This document shows positions 25,801 through 34,172 of a DNA stretch of 64,000 bases, piece after piece. The position numbers were made by a program, and so were the translations under genes. The first letter of the stretch is position 1, and every line of letters begins with the position of its first letter. This DNA is from Paenibacillus amylolyticus (GTDB lineage Bacteria > Bacillota > Bacilli > Paenibacillales > Paenibacillaceae): assembly GCF_001570725.1 (NCBI RefSeq), contig NZ_BCNV01000011.1, forward strand, positions 186,001-250,000, in the 5' to 3' direction. Below the pieces are notes generated by a model. The model had not been told where the DNA came from. It saw only the letters and a program-made list of their open reading frames with translations, and did no database searches.

Positions 25801-26008
25801 TGGGGAAATAGGGTGCGTGCAGATTCACTAGACATCCTTCACCTGCTGTAGCGTTCAAAGCCTCTGCAAGTTCTTCAGCGTTTACAACGGTGATCCCTTC
25901 AACCGCTTTCCATGTATTCAGAGCCTGCTCCGTTGGAAAAGCACCATCCACTGGAAACGCAGGGTCAGCGAAGATAATCAGCTTTTGATCATTAGGTTGC
26001 ATACTCAT
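22829..26008 (-). CDS. Large clan GH-A beta-glycosidase, candidate beta-mannosidase
   Basis: 1059 residues, no signal peptide. Residues about 1-240 look like a Rossmann/amidotransferase-like domain, about 245-370 a beta-sandwich, and about 375-700 a (beta/alpha)8 barrel with candidate acid/base Glu513 in DLINEPSMF and nucleophile Glu679 in NLIQETGIM. A GH42-like trimerisation-type domain follows. The arrangement recalls GH42 or large GH5-like enzymes; the exact CAZy family is uncertain. In a locus aimed at N-glycans it is the best candidate to cut the core Man-beta-1,4-GlcNAc bond, but beta-galactosidase activity is also possible. Starts and ends in 4-bp ATGA overlaps with both neighbours. 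Confidence 0.75.
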   Translation of the reverse strand: MSMQPNDQKLIIFADPAFPVDGAFPTEQALNTWKAVEGITVVNAEELAEALNATAGEGCLVNLHAPYFPKSAWMEIAAYLHQGGSLISVGGAPFKLPVRYENEAWVVESEQTAYHQELYIHEALNVSSANVQSYTSSEYIPLLAGKEGIFEISDTWNLIPHTTKTSDLPHQMGSSGPMSTQIYPLLRGMSKDGRSVAAPVVLWENSRGTFVGSRWMFVHLPLTTSFWTQDGADEIVKWAQFCAQGVTELSLKTNYASYDPDERAVLTLQGQILQRAGSRRTTSELWTFDITVEHEDRTSGTTETVWSHQLEMELSGEQSFERILLPVSIESGLYRIVCQAQAPDGEVRTLRQGFWGQDAALLEEGEVITRSRDYFVKDGRPLPVVGMTYMTSDVARKFLFLPNADVWDRDMAQMAKAGINWIRTGIWTAYRNMMQVDGHMAEDVLRAIDAFILTAKRHGLQVTFTFFSFTPETWEGTNPYLDPQSVEAQKRFIRSIVSRHTHTTHVDWDLINEPSMFDPVRIFSAGPRSARDSYEQQAYIAWLEQRHQTIEALQEAWNMSPKQLPNFAAAVIPEPEEINFDVQDMHKAKKGTRWLDYCLFSMEMHNGWARELVGTIKDLVPDHLVTVGQDEALGAQRPSPFFYEREVDYTTVHSWWLNDDLIWDGIFAKTPHKPNLIQETGIMYVETPDGRAKRTEEELRGILERKYAYAFSTGGAGAVQWIWNTNFYMDNANESHIGALRADGTEKPEADVSYDFGRFMHGIRDLFEDRQLEDIAVVFPYSNDFSNRALAYDATTKLTRVMSYDLKLPFRALSEYHLEALEQQPPKLIIVPSPHNMDSDALQQLLTFAEKEGTSLLITGPLGLDAYWKATDRADHIVGKRSLGNVQREELLSINGVNHRVTYGRRRIAEVAKETLLHGDNGTPDEVHVLPLGKGKLIWTPLPLELNGRDEPLAELYRYATKIAGIEQELEWISGGDVAGIYGRKLSFPKGNLYVFVSEFALNHEVHVRDQRTGVSYSFQLEKNRSVLFATDASGKLNGVYRPDEVEVVQQDERGGITR

Positions 26009-27324
26009 AACAGGCCATCCTTCATGGATCTATAGACCAACTGGGAGAACAGGCTGTTGGACCATGCAAACCATTTTCGTGTAAAAATCGTTGGATCATC
26101 GGCGTGGAAGCCTTCATGCATATAACCTGTATCTGCATCTGTCGCTTCAAGCATGCGAATAATCTCCAGTTTCTCCTCGGCAGACTGCGCAGTCAGTCCT
26201 TGCATGGACAAGCCCATATGCCAGATGTAATCTGGCGGAGTGTGCGGGCTACCGATTCCTTTGGCAACCTTGCCCTCATAATAGAACGGGTTCTCTTTGC
26301 TCAGAGCGAAGCGGCGCGTATTCTGGTAGATCGGATCATCCGCTGTGACGTAACCCAGATATGGAATGGACATGAGTCCCGGTGTACCCGCATCGTCCAT
26401 GAGACAGTGGTTGCCATAACCGTCCGTCTCGTACGCATAGATCGGTCCAAATTCGGGATGACGATAAATACCATACAACTGAATGCCGTGATCCACGTCC
26501 TGCTCCAGATCCTTCAATTCCTGCAAGAATTCCATATCCCGGAACACCCACTCGGCAAACTCCTGCATTTGGCGCAAAGCTACAACCGCGAACATGTTGC
26601 CAGGGATATTGTAGTGGAAATCACACGCATCATCACTGGAACGGAAACCGGACCAGATCATACCCGTGTAGTTGACTGGCATACCTTTTCCGTGATTGCG
26701 CAGGGAGTCTGTTGGGATACCGTTATTGCGAGTGAAGCGATATGGAGATTGTTCCATGTGATGCTGTTCGACTTTGAATAGGTCCACGATTTTACGCATC
26801 GCTGCCTTGAAGCTGGAATCGAAAATGTCAGTCAGTTCGGTTTCCTTCCAATATAGATAGGCCAGGCGCACAACGAAACATAGTGAGTCAATCTCAAATT
26901 TGCGTTCCCACACCCAAGGTGACATGTCAGTTTCGTCCGTGGTGTTCCAGTGCCAGTCGTTGGCCGTCTCATTGAAGGCATTAGCATACGGATCGATGTG
27001 AACATACTGGATATGACGTTTAATTAACCCGCCAATAATGCGTTGCAGGTCCTCATCTTCTTTTGCAAACGGAATGTAATGTACCACCTGCTCCACGGAA
27101 TCACGCAGCCAGGAAGCCGGAATATCTCCTGTGATAACAAAAGTCGTACCGTCCTCCATCAACTTCGTTGTTGTTTCAATGGTGTTAGGAAAGCAGTTTT
27201 TGAATAATTGAAGCAGCTTTGGTCGGTGAGCCAGTTTCTGTTCCGCTTCTTCGAGCACGGCCTGAATGGATTGTGGCAAGGCGACGGGCGGCATTGGTAT
27301 TTTGGGTAATCTGAACTGTTCCAT
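26005..27324 (-). CDS. GH125 exo-alpha-1,6-mannosidase
   Basis: 439 residues. Recognised by the DUF1237/GH125 pattern: DIPASWLRDSVEQVVHYIP, ANAFNETANDWHW, SPWVWERKFEIDSLCF and a C-terminal MHEGFHADDP...FAWSNSLFSQL. These metal-independent inverting enzymes remove terminal alpha-1,6-mannose, as in the trimming of high-mannose N-glycans by Streptococcus and Clostridium. No signal peptide, so intracellular. ATG at 27324 with AAGGAG about 12 nt upstream; the frame extends to 27378 without a better site. Family A copy 5 lies 58 nt upstream. Confidence 0.93.
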   Translation of the reverse strand: MEQFRLPKIPMPPVALPQSIQAVLEEAEQKLAHRPKLLQLFKNCFPNTIETTTKLMEDGTTFVITGDIPASWLRDSVEQVVHYIPFAKEDEDLQRIIGGLIKRHIQYVHIDPYANAFNETANDWHWNTTDETDMSPWVWERKFEIDSLCFVVRLAYLYWKETELTDIFDSSFKAAMRKIVDLFKVEQHHMEQSPYRFTRNNGIPTDSLRNHGKGMPVNYTGMIWSGFRSSDDACDFHYNIPGNMFAVVALRQMQEFAEWVFRDMEFLQELKDLEQDVDHGIQLYGIYRHPEFGPIYAYETDGYGNHCLMDDAGTPGLMSIPYLGYVTADDPIYQNTRRFALSKENPFYYEGKVAKGIGSPHTPPDYIWHMGLSMQGLTAQSAEEKLEIIRMLEATDADTGYMHEGFHADDPTIFTRKWFAWSNSLFSQLVYRSMKDGLL

Positions 27325-27382
27325 GGATGAGTGCAACTCCTTAAACAAATTGAATGGTGTAGCTATAGGATGAAACAAAAAA

Positions 27383-27572
27383 TTTACACGGGACCACTGC
27401 GCGGTCAGAAATATCCTCCGATCGCTGTTATCCCCAGATTTTTTTGATTCCCTTTTCTAAAGGGTAAAATCTGGGGATAGCGTATGCTTCCGATGTAGCT
27501 TTCTTTCAGAAAGCTTTGAGGCGAACGCTTCGCTTCTTCTGGTTATTTCTGTCCTCTCCGTTAACGTGTGAA
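27383..27572 (+). repeat. Dispersed hairpin element family A, copy 5
   Basis: A 190-bp long-form copy with the AGCTTTCT/AGAAAGCT hairpin. Outer ends TTTACACG / CGTGTGAA and arms CAGAAATA / TATTTCTG pair without the bulge. The inner stem CCCCAGATTTT / AAAATCTGGGG is fully complementary. It sits inside the mannoside operon, between the second GH38 gene and GH125, 58 nt from the GH125 start. Confidence 0.88.
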
Positions 27573-27614
27573 TAAAGAGCTGGACATATATAGCTCGAAA
27601 TATTTCAAAAAGGT

Positions 27615-30600
27615 TTACCGCAGTAGCACGGTTTGTATTTCGTAAGGTTTAAAGGATAGTGTAATCTGGCCATTGGTATTGGCCAGTGGTTGGACCGGTT
27701 CTTCCAGTGCGTTGGAGTGGTACGCTTGCTCAAAGGTATGCGGCCATTGCAATGTGATGTTTTCGCGTTTGCCTGACGATTCATAGAAACGCAGCACGGT
27801 GCCTTGTCCATCCTCTGCCATTTTGACCGTATCGAGAATGACATGTTTACTATTAAAGTTAACCCAGGAGCCTGTTGCTGGACGAGATTGTGCGGCAGTT
27901 GCCGTTACATCTGCGGTTGGATAAACTCCAGCTCCTGCGCTTTGTTGTGATTGATCCCTCTGTTGCACCTGTTCCATCTGTTCCACTTGCTGCTGCGACT
28001 GTTGTGTTTGCTCTACTTGTTGCACGACCACTTCCGTGTTCAATTCAGCCGCCTGACGTACAGTGTGTGCAGTTCGCCAGTCTCCGTCATGTGGGTATAG
28101 GGAATACGTGAATTCATGTTCTCCCAGATCAGCCGTGCGATCCGGCCATTTGGGCGCACGAAGTAAGGACAAACGAATCGTGCTTCCTTGCACGTCGTAC
28201 CCGTACTTGCAGTCATTGAGCAGGCTCACGCCGTATCCGTATTCGGACACGTCCGCGAAGCGATGTCCACAGACTTCATACTGGGCTTGTTCCCAGCTTG
28301 TGTTGCGATGCGTCGGACGTTCCAGTGCACCAAATGGAATCTCAAATGTTGCTTTGGAGGTCACCACATCAATTGGGAAGCCGACTTTCAGAAGTTTATG
28401 ATCTTCATTCCAGTTCACCTGTGTCTGGAAGTCAATTCGCCGTGAGTCATGATAAAAGACGATATCTTGTGTGATTTCCGATTGGTGTAGCTTCCAGCGG
28501 AAGCGCAGGACATCTTTCGTTAAACCCGCCAGTACCAGCTTTTTCTCCAACAGCTCCACTTCGCCAGCAATCTGTTCCTCATAACGACTATCGATATCCC
28601 ATGCATCCCAGAGCGTTGGACGATCGTGGAAGAAGTGAAGTTGATTGCCACGTTCACCCGGCTTCAGCATCTCACGCTCTGCGGTTTTATCCCACAAACG
28701 TGTGATCTCTCCACGTTCGTTGAACTGCACATGATACAGGGCGGTATCCCATGTATCCTTAAAGGTTGGTTGTGCGGCAAGGTTCGTCATTTCCCGTACA
28801 TTCGTTTCCCTTGTATTTTCCGGTACCAGCCAAATCGTCTTATATCCAAACGCCGGAATGTCCGTCACAAGAATAGACATGCTGCCATCCTCCCGATCCA
28901 TTCGCAGGCGCTGGCCTTCTTCATCGATCCCGTAGCGATCAAAACCATCCTGCACAGGAAGTTGAACGACTGCACTCCTTTTCCAGCCCAGGCTGTTGAA
29001 TACAACATAGGCTACTGAACCTTCTGGCCCCTGTGTGTTGATACCGTTCGTCAATGCTGCAATACCCTGATTCAATCCAGTTCTACCTAATTCGAATACC
29101 TGTACATATTCCTCATTCGAAGTCACGTAGGATTCCGTAATCGCCGATCCCGGTATAATATCGTGGAATTGATTCAGCAAAATTAATTTCCAGCCGTCAT
29201 GCAGTGCTGAACGCACTTGAACTTCGGTATTCGCCTCCATATCTGGCAGAGCGAGTGTATTCCACAGCTCAGCTTCTCGATATAGAACCTCCGCTTTCCG
29301 ATTGTTGCGCTTATTACGCGCATGTGTCGTGTAGGTTCCCCGATGTAACTCCAGATACAGATCACCATGCCACTTCGGAAGTACAGGCTGTTCCTTTTCG
29401 ATTCCGGCAAAGAAAGCTCCAGCTGTGCTATATCGACTTGCAGGCTGCCCAACCATCAGGTCTCCGCGATCCACATACTCCAGCATCTCGCGTGTTACCC
29501 CGCCTCCGCCATCTCCGTGTCCGTATAGAAGCATCTGCTCCGGATGCGCTGCTTTCTCACGGTAGGACTGCCAGTGATCATGAATGTCTTTCGGCAACGT
29601 ATGCTCGTTAACCCCATGATTGAGGTAAGACAGGATCGGTGTTCCATCAATGCCCACCCAATGGAAGAGATCGTACGGAAATACATTCGTGTCATTCCAT
29701 CCGAGCTTCGTCGTCATGAAATATTCCACATTGCCATGCTTCAAAATCTGCGGCAAGGAGGCACAGTACCCAAACGTATCCGGTAGCCATTCAATCTGTG
29801 ATGTTTTGCCAAACTCCTCCATATAGAAACGCTGACCATATAACATCTGGCGAATCAGGGACTCCCCGCTCGGGATATTCAGATCCGGCTCAACCCACAT
29901 GCCGCCAACCAGCTCCCAGCGGCCTTCTGCAATCCGCTGCTTCACCCGCGCGTACAGCTCAGGGTCATGCTCTTTCAAAAATGCATATAACAAAGGTTGG
30001 CTTTGGGAATACACATAGTCGGGATATTCATTCATGAGTGCATCCACGGTGGAGAAGGTACGGCTCGTTTTACGTACCGTCTCACGTACAGGCCACAGCC
30101 AGGCAATATCAATATGGGACTGTCCCACCATATGCTCCAGACCTTCTGCGTTGCCGCCAATCTCACGCACATGATGCTTCAGATTATTCTCAATCTGGCG
30201 AATACCCTCTCCCTGCTCAATCTCTTCTGCTGACATGCCTACAAATTGATCCATTGCACGATACACCAGTTCTAACTGGCGAACCCGCCTGAAGTCACTT
30301 TCGGGCAGCAGCACAGCTGAATCACGCACAATAATAACGGTGTACATCAGACTGCGAACCGCTTCATTGGGTCTCACCAGCAGGCTCGTAATTGATGTGA
30401 TCGGCGGCTGAATAACCGCCTGTTGATTCAACGGGTCTACAGGTTCAGGTACCGGATCAAACATCTCAATCTCAAGTTCCGGAGTGGTTCCGACTTTGGA
30501 TGGATCAAGTGTGACGTAGGTATGATTGCGGTCAAGTCCCTGATAGGAATGTCCATTCACCCGAAGCAAACCTTCGCCTCCGGTTTCAAATACAAGCCCA

Positions 30601-30833
30601 TAAGGTGCTTGCTGCCATGTTGTAGGGACCTCCAAACGTGTTCTAAAGAAATAAGTCGTTCCCTGTTTGCTCGGAAAACGCTCAAAATCTTGCCCTTCCG
30701 GGTACTCACCCTGATCCTCATACTGTCCTGGCACATTATAATAAGCGCGGGTAATGTCCCAACTGCGCAGCTGTAATTGCTCCAGCCACTGATGTTCGGA
30801 CAACTCGCGAATAAATCGTCTGATACGTTCCAA
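27615..30833 (-). CDS. GH38 alpha-mannosidase, long form with Q-rich insert
   Basis: 1072 residues. A beta-sandwich precedes the catalytic domain, whose zinc motif is VGQSHIDIAWLW (His240, Asp242) and whose nucleophile is Asp352 in EWLPDTFGYC. This is the eukaryote/lysosome-like GH38 layout seen in many Firmicutes. No signal peptide. TTG start with GGGAGG 9 nt upstream, 4 nt after the GH3 stop, so translation is probably coupled. Residues about 936-967 are a Gln-rich run (VEQTQQSQQQVEQMEQVQQ) inside the C-terminal sandwich, unusual for the family. It probably removes alpha-1,2/1,3-linked mannose from imported glycans. Confidence 0.92.
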   Translation of the reverse strand: MERIRRFIRELSEHQWLEQLQLRSWDITRAYYNVPGQYEDQGEYPEGQDFERFPSKQGTTYFFRTRLEVPTTWQQAPYGLVFETGGEGLLRVNGHSYQGLDRNHTYVTLDPSKVGTTPELEIEMFDPVPEPVDPLNQQAVIQPPITSITSLLVRPNEAVRSLMYTVIIVRDSAVLLPESDFRRVRQLELVYRAMDQFVGMSAEEIEQGEGIRQIENNLKHHVREIGGNAEGLEHMVGQSHIDIAWLWPVRETVRKTSRTFSTVDALMNEYPDYVYSQSQPLLYAFLKEHDPELYARVKQRIAEGRWELVGGMWVEPDLNIPSGESLIRQMLYGQRFYMEEFGKTSQIEWLPDTFGYCASLPQILKHGNVEYFMTTKLGWNDTNVFPYDLFHWVGIDGTPILSYLNHGVNEHTLPKDIHDHWQSYREKAAHPEQMLLYGHGDGGGGVTREMLEYVDRGDLMVGQPASRYSTAGAFFAGIEKEQPVLPKWHGDLYLELHRGTYTTHARNKRNNRKAEVLYREAELWNTLALPDMEANTEVQVRSALHDGWKLILLNQFHDIIPGSAITESYVTSNEEYVQVFELGRTGLNQGIAALTNGINTQGPEGSVAYVVFNSLGWKRSAVVQLPVQDGFDRYGIDEEGQRLRMDREDGSMSILVTDIPAFGYKTIWLVPENTRETNVREMTNLAAQPTFKDTWDTALYHVQFNERGEITRLWDKTAEREMLKPGERGNQLHFFHDRPTLWDAWDIDSRYEEQIAGEVELLEKKLVLAGLTKDVLRFRWKLHQSEITQDIVFYHDSRRIDFQTQVNWNEDHKLLKVGFPIDVVTSKATFEIPFGALERPTHRNTSWEQAQYEVCGHRFADVSEYGYGVSLLNDCKYGYDVQGSTIRLSLLRAPKWPDRTADLGEHEFTYSLYPHDGDWRTAHTVRQAAELNTEVVVQQVEQTQQSQQQVEQMEQVQQRDQSQQSAGAGVYPTADVTATAAQSRPATGSWVNFNSKHVILDTVKMAEDGQGTVLRFYESSGKRENITLQWPHTFEQAYHSNALEEPVQPLANTNGQITLSFKPYEIQTVLLR

Positions 30834-30837
30834 CGTC

Positions 30838-33192
30838 TTACGCCTCCCTTACGGTCAGTTCGGCCATTTGCGTATCGTTTACGCTGCTGCCGATATGAAT
30901 ATGGAATTGTCCCGGTTCAACAACAGGCTTCAAATCACGACCAATATACTGCAACTGCTCGGCCCCGATGTGGAATTCCACGATCTGTGTTTCTCCAGGC
31001 TCCAGCTTCACTTTCGCAAATCCCTTCAGTTCCTTGGCGGGACGAGTCAGCGAACTGACCACATCAGAGATATACATCTGTATAACTTCTGCACCTGCAT
31101 AACGGCCGGTGTTGGTCACATTCACCGATACCGTAACCGTATCACCAGCTGTCATAGACTCAGCACTCAGTTTCGGTTCGCTGTACTCAAATGTGGTATA
31201 ACTCAGTCCGTATCCAAATGCATAACGTGGCTCCAGATCCTCTTCCAAATACCTTTTGCCTCGGGAACGTTTGCCGTTATAGTAGATCGGTAACTGACCG
31301 ACATGCTTCGGAATGGAGATGGTCAATTTGCCTGACGGATTCACATCTCCAAACAGAATATCTGCAATGGCATGCCCACCCTCTTGACCCGGATACCACG
31401 CCTCCAGAATTGCATCGGCATGTTCATCTACCCAAGGCTCAGTGATAGGACGACCATTGATGTAGACAACGACAAGCTTCTTGCCGAGCTTGTGAATCTC
31501 CTGAATGAGTTCCAGCTGAACTCCGGCAAGCCCCAACGTCATCCGGTCGATCCCTTCGCCGCACTCCATATCATTCCATGAGTTATCTGATACATTGGAA
31601 GCGCCCGTCTTCAGATCGATCGTTCCTTCTCCAAAGTCACGCGCACTGGAGCCACCAACCACCATAATCACAGTATCCGCTTGGCTGGCAACTTCAATTG
31701 CACGCTCAAATCCTTCTTTGGAATCACCTTTAATCCGGCATCCCGGTGCATATAGAACCTGATCTGTACTGCTGTCACCAGTCAAAGTACTAACAGAACT
31801 CTTCTCCGTTTGCTCATTCACACGATTAGCCAGCTTACTGCGAATCCCATCCAGTACCGTTGCCACTTTGGAATTCGGTTGCGGAGATGTGTAATCGCCC
31901 AGTTGATTGTAAGCTTGGTCTGCATTAGGACCAATCACGGCAATCTGGCCCACATCTGCTATCGATAGAGGTAACGTGTCAGCCTCATTTTTAAGAAGTA
32001 CAACACCTTCCGCCGCCAACTGGCGTGCCAGCTGAACATGTGCTTCACTGCCAATGACTTCCGCTGCGCGATCTGCATCTACGTAAGGCTGTTCGAATAA
32101 GCCCAGTCTGAACTTCAACGCTAGTACGCGAGAAGCAGCCTGATCCAGAACCTGCACATCAAGCTTGCCTTCTGCCACCGCCTGCACCAGATATTGCCCG
32201 AACATCTCACCGGACATTTCCATATCGATACCTGCTTCAATCGCCTGCACCGATGCGTCCAGTCCATCCGTTGCAACATCATGCCCACTTGCCAGCATGT
32301 TGATCGCACCGCAATCCGTAATGACCAGACCGTCAAAGCCCCAATCCTTACGCAAAACATCTTCCAACAATTCCGTATTTACTGTACAAGGTGTGCCATC
32401 AATTTCGTTATACGCTGGCATGATCGACTGCACACCAGCTTCCACCGCTTTGCGGAATGGATACAGATCCACTTCCAGCAGTTCGCGCCAGCCCATATGT
32501 ACAGGACCTGCATTGCGTCCACCTTCCGAGCTGCCGTAACCTACAAAATGTTTCAGCGTTGCCGCTACTGTATCTCCACGGTCGAGACTTTCACCCTGAA
32601 GTCCTTTCACAGATGCAACCGCCAGTTCTCCTATGAGATACGGATCTTCCCCGAAGCATTCCTCGGTACGTCCCCAGCGCGGATCACGCACAACATCCAA
32701 TACCGGAGAATAGGTGACCGCACCACCTTGGGCACGTGTCTCCCGTGCTACTGCCTGGCACATCTCCCGATACAGATCCACATTCCAGGTGCTCCCCAGT
32801 AAAAGGGGGACAGGATAGACCGTTCCGTCAATGGCCATATGACCATGCGAGCACTCTTCCCCGATCAGAATGGGAATCCCCAGTCTGGAATGCTCCACCG
32901 CATAGCGTTGAATCAGGTTAACCGCCTCAGCGCCTTCTCTGGCGGATAGTCCATTTTCCAGCGTAACGCCAGTCCACGGATCTGCCCGAAGCGCACCGTA
33001 AAGGGAGCCGATGCCCCCATTTTCCACTTGCTGCTTAAAGGATTCATTTAACGTGATGTTCCCTTGATCATTCGTATAGGTCTGCCAGCCAAATGGCTGC
33101 GTAAGTTGGCCTACCTTTTCTTCCGTCGTCATCAGGCTCAACAGGTGTTGCACCCGTTCTTCTACGGATTTGCTTTGATCCTTATAAGTCAT
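30838..33192 (-). CDS. GH3 beta-glycosidase
   Basis: 784 residues. GH3 N-terminal barrel, (alpha/beta)6 sandwich and C-terminal FnIII-like domain (GRYAGAEVIQMYI). The nucleophile Asp lies in GLVITDCGAIN, where beta-glucosidases usually have SDW; the DC form is closer to beta-xylosidase-type GH3. No signal peptide. ATG at 33192 has GGGAGAG upstream; two more in-frame ATGs further up lack spacing. In this operon it may hydrolyse a beta-linked sugar such as GlcNAc, glucose, xylose or mannose; specificity is not readable. Follows the permease gene by 35 nt. Confidence 0.9.
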   Translation of the reverse strand: MTYKDQSKSVEERVQHLLSLMTTEEKVGQLTQPFGWQTYTNDQGNITLNESFKQQVENGGIGSLYGALRADPWTGVTLENGLSAREGAEAVNLIQRYAVEHSRLGIPILIGEECSHGHMAIDGTVYPVPLLLGSTWNVDLYREMCQAVARETRAQGGAVTYSPVLDVVRDPRWGRTEECFGEDPYLIGELAVASVKGLQGESLDRGDTVAATLKHFVGYGSSEGGRNAGPVHMGWRELLEVDLYPFRKAVEAGVQSIMPAYNEIDGTPCTVNTELLEDVLRKDWGFDGLVITDCGAINMLASGHDVATDGLDASVQAIEAGIDMEMSGEMFGQYLVQAVAEGKLDVQVLDQAASRVLALKFRLGLFEQPYVDADRAAEVIGSEAHVQLARQLAAEGVVLLKNEADTLPLSIADVGQIAVIGPNADQAYNQLGDYTSPQPNSKVATVLDGIRSKLANRVNEQTEKSSVSTLTGDSSTDQVLYAPGCRIKGDSKEGFERAIEVASQADTVIMVVGGSSARDFGEGTIDLKTGASNVSDNSWNDMECGEGIDRMTLGLAGVQLELIQEIHKLGKKLVVVYINGRPITEPWVDEHADAILEAWYPGQEGGHAIADILFGDVNPSGKLTISIPKHVGQLPIYYNGKRSRGKRYLEEDLEPRYAFGYGLSYTTFEYSEPKLSAESMTAGDTVTVSVNVTNTGRYAGAEVIQMYISDVVSSLTRPAKELKGFAKVKLEPGETQIVEFHIGAEQLQYIGRDLKPVVEPGQFHIHIGSSVNDTQMAELTVREA

Positions 33193-33227
33193 AATCTGCA
33201 TCTCTCCCATCCTATAGCGTGATCCGG

Positions 33228-34148
33228 CTATTCTTTGACAGCGCCCACCGTCAGACCTTGTACGAAATAACGCTGGAAGAACGGATAAGCGAATATTATC
33301 GGCAACGTGGCAAGCACTACCATCGCCATTCGGGACGTATCCTGCGGAATGGACTGCATGGCTGCCAAACTCATTGAACTGTTAGCAGAGTTCTGCTGGA
33401 TAAACTGGATGCTCGACTCAATCCGCATCAGCATGGATTGCAGCGGCACCAGATTCGGATTATCAATATATAAGAGTGCGTTGAACCAATCATTCCAGTA
33501 ACCGAGTGTACTGAACAACCCGATGGTTGCCAGCCCTGGCAAGGAGAGTGGAATCACGATTTTCATAAAGGTATAGAACTCACCGGCGCCATCAATCTTC
33601 GCCGATTCAATGACTGCATCCGGTACACTGGTGGAGTAGAATGTACGCAGGATCATAATATAGAAGGCATTCATCGCCAGCGGCAGAATCAGTGCCCATA
33701 GCGTATCTTTCAATCCAAGCAGCTGGGATACGACCATATAGGTTGGAATCATCCCGCCGTTAAACAACATCGTCAGAATCGCAAAGATGGAGAAAAATCT
33801 CCGGTATCTGAAGCTCTTGCGGGAAATCGCATACGCGTACAGCGACATGAGAATCAGACTGATGATGGTACCAAGTACCGTCACCAGGATGGTCACTCCA
33901 TACGCCCGCAGCAGCGTGTCCCCACTCTGCCAGACAAACTGATATGCCGCGAGACTCCATTCTGCCGGAATCAGACGGTACCCATCACGGGCCAGTGCTT
34001 TCTCGTCCGTAAACGAGATGATGACTACAAATATAAAAGGAAATACACAGATCAGAGCGAATAGACCGGCGATGATGTTCATGATCACGTTCCAGCCGCT
34101 GGATACGTGGTGGAAGTCACGTTTTTTAACAAGCCCTGCTTGAGCCAT
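33228..34148 (-). CDS. ABC sugar transporter permease, LplC/MalG type
   Basis: 306 residues with six predicted membrane segments. The cytoplasmic EAA loop reads VIESAKIDGAGEFYTFMKIVIPLSLP, the docking site for the ATPase. The C-terminus PFFQRYFVQGLTVGAVKE is typical of LplC/YtcP-type carbohydrate permeases. It pairs with the LplB-type permease encoded 24 nt upstream. No ATPase gene is in the locus, so a shared MsmK-like ATPase encoded elsewhere is likely. ATG at 34148 with AAAGGAG upstream. Confidence 0.93.
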   Translation of the reverse strand: MAQAGLVKKRDFHHVSSGWNVIMNIIAGLFALICVFPFIFVVIISFTDEKALARDGYRLIPAEWSLAAYQFVWQSGDTLLRAYGVTILVTVLGTIISLILMSLYAYAISRKSFRYRRFFSIFAILTMLFNGGMIPTYMVVSQLLGLKDTLWALILPLAMNAFYIMILRTFYSTSVPDAVIESAKIDGAGEFYTFMKIVIPLSLPGLATIGLFSTLGYWNDWFNALLYIDNPNLVPLQSMLMRIESSIQFIQQNSANSSMSLAAMQSIPQDTSRMAMVVLATLPIIFAYPFFQRYFVQGLTVGAVKE

Positions 34149-34172
34149 AGTGGTTCACTCCTTTCCCTTGTC

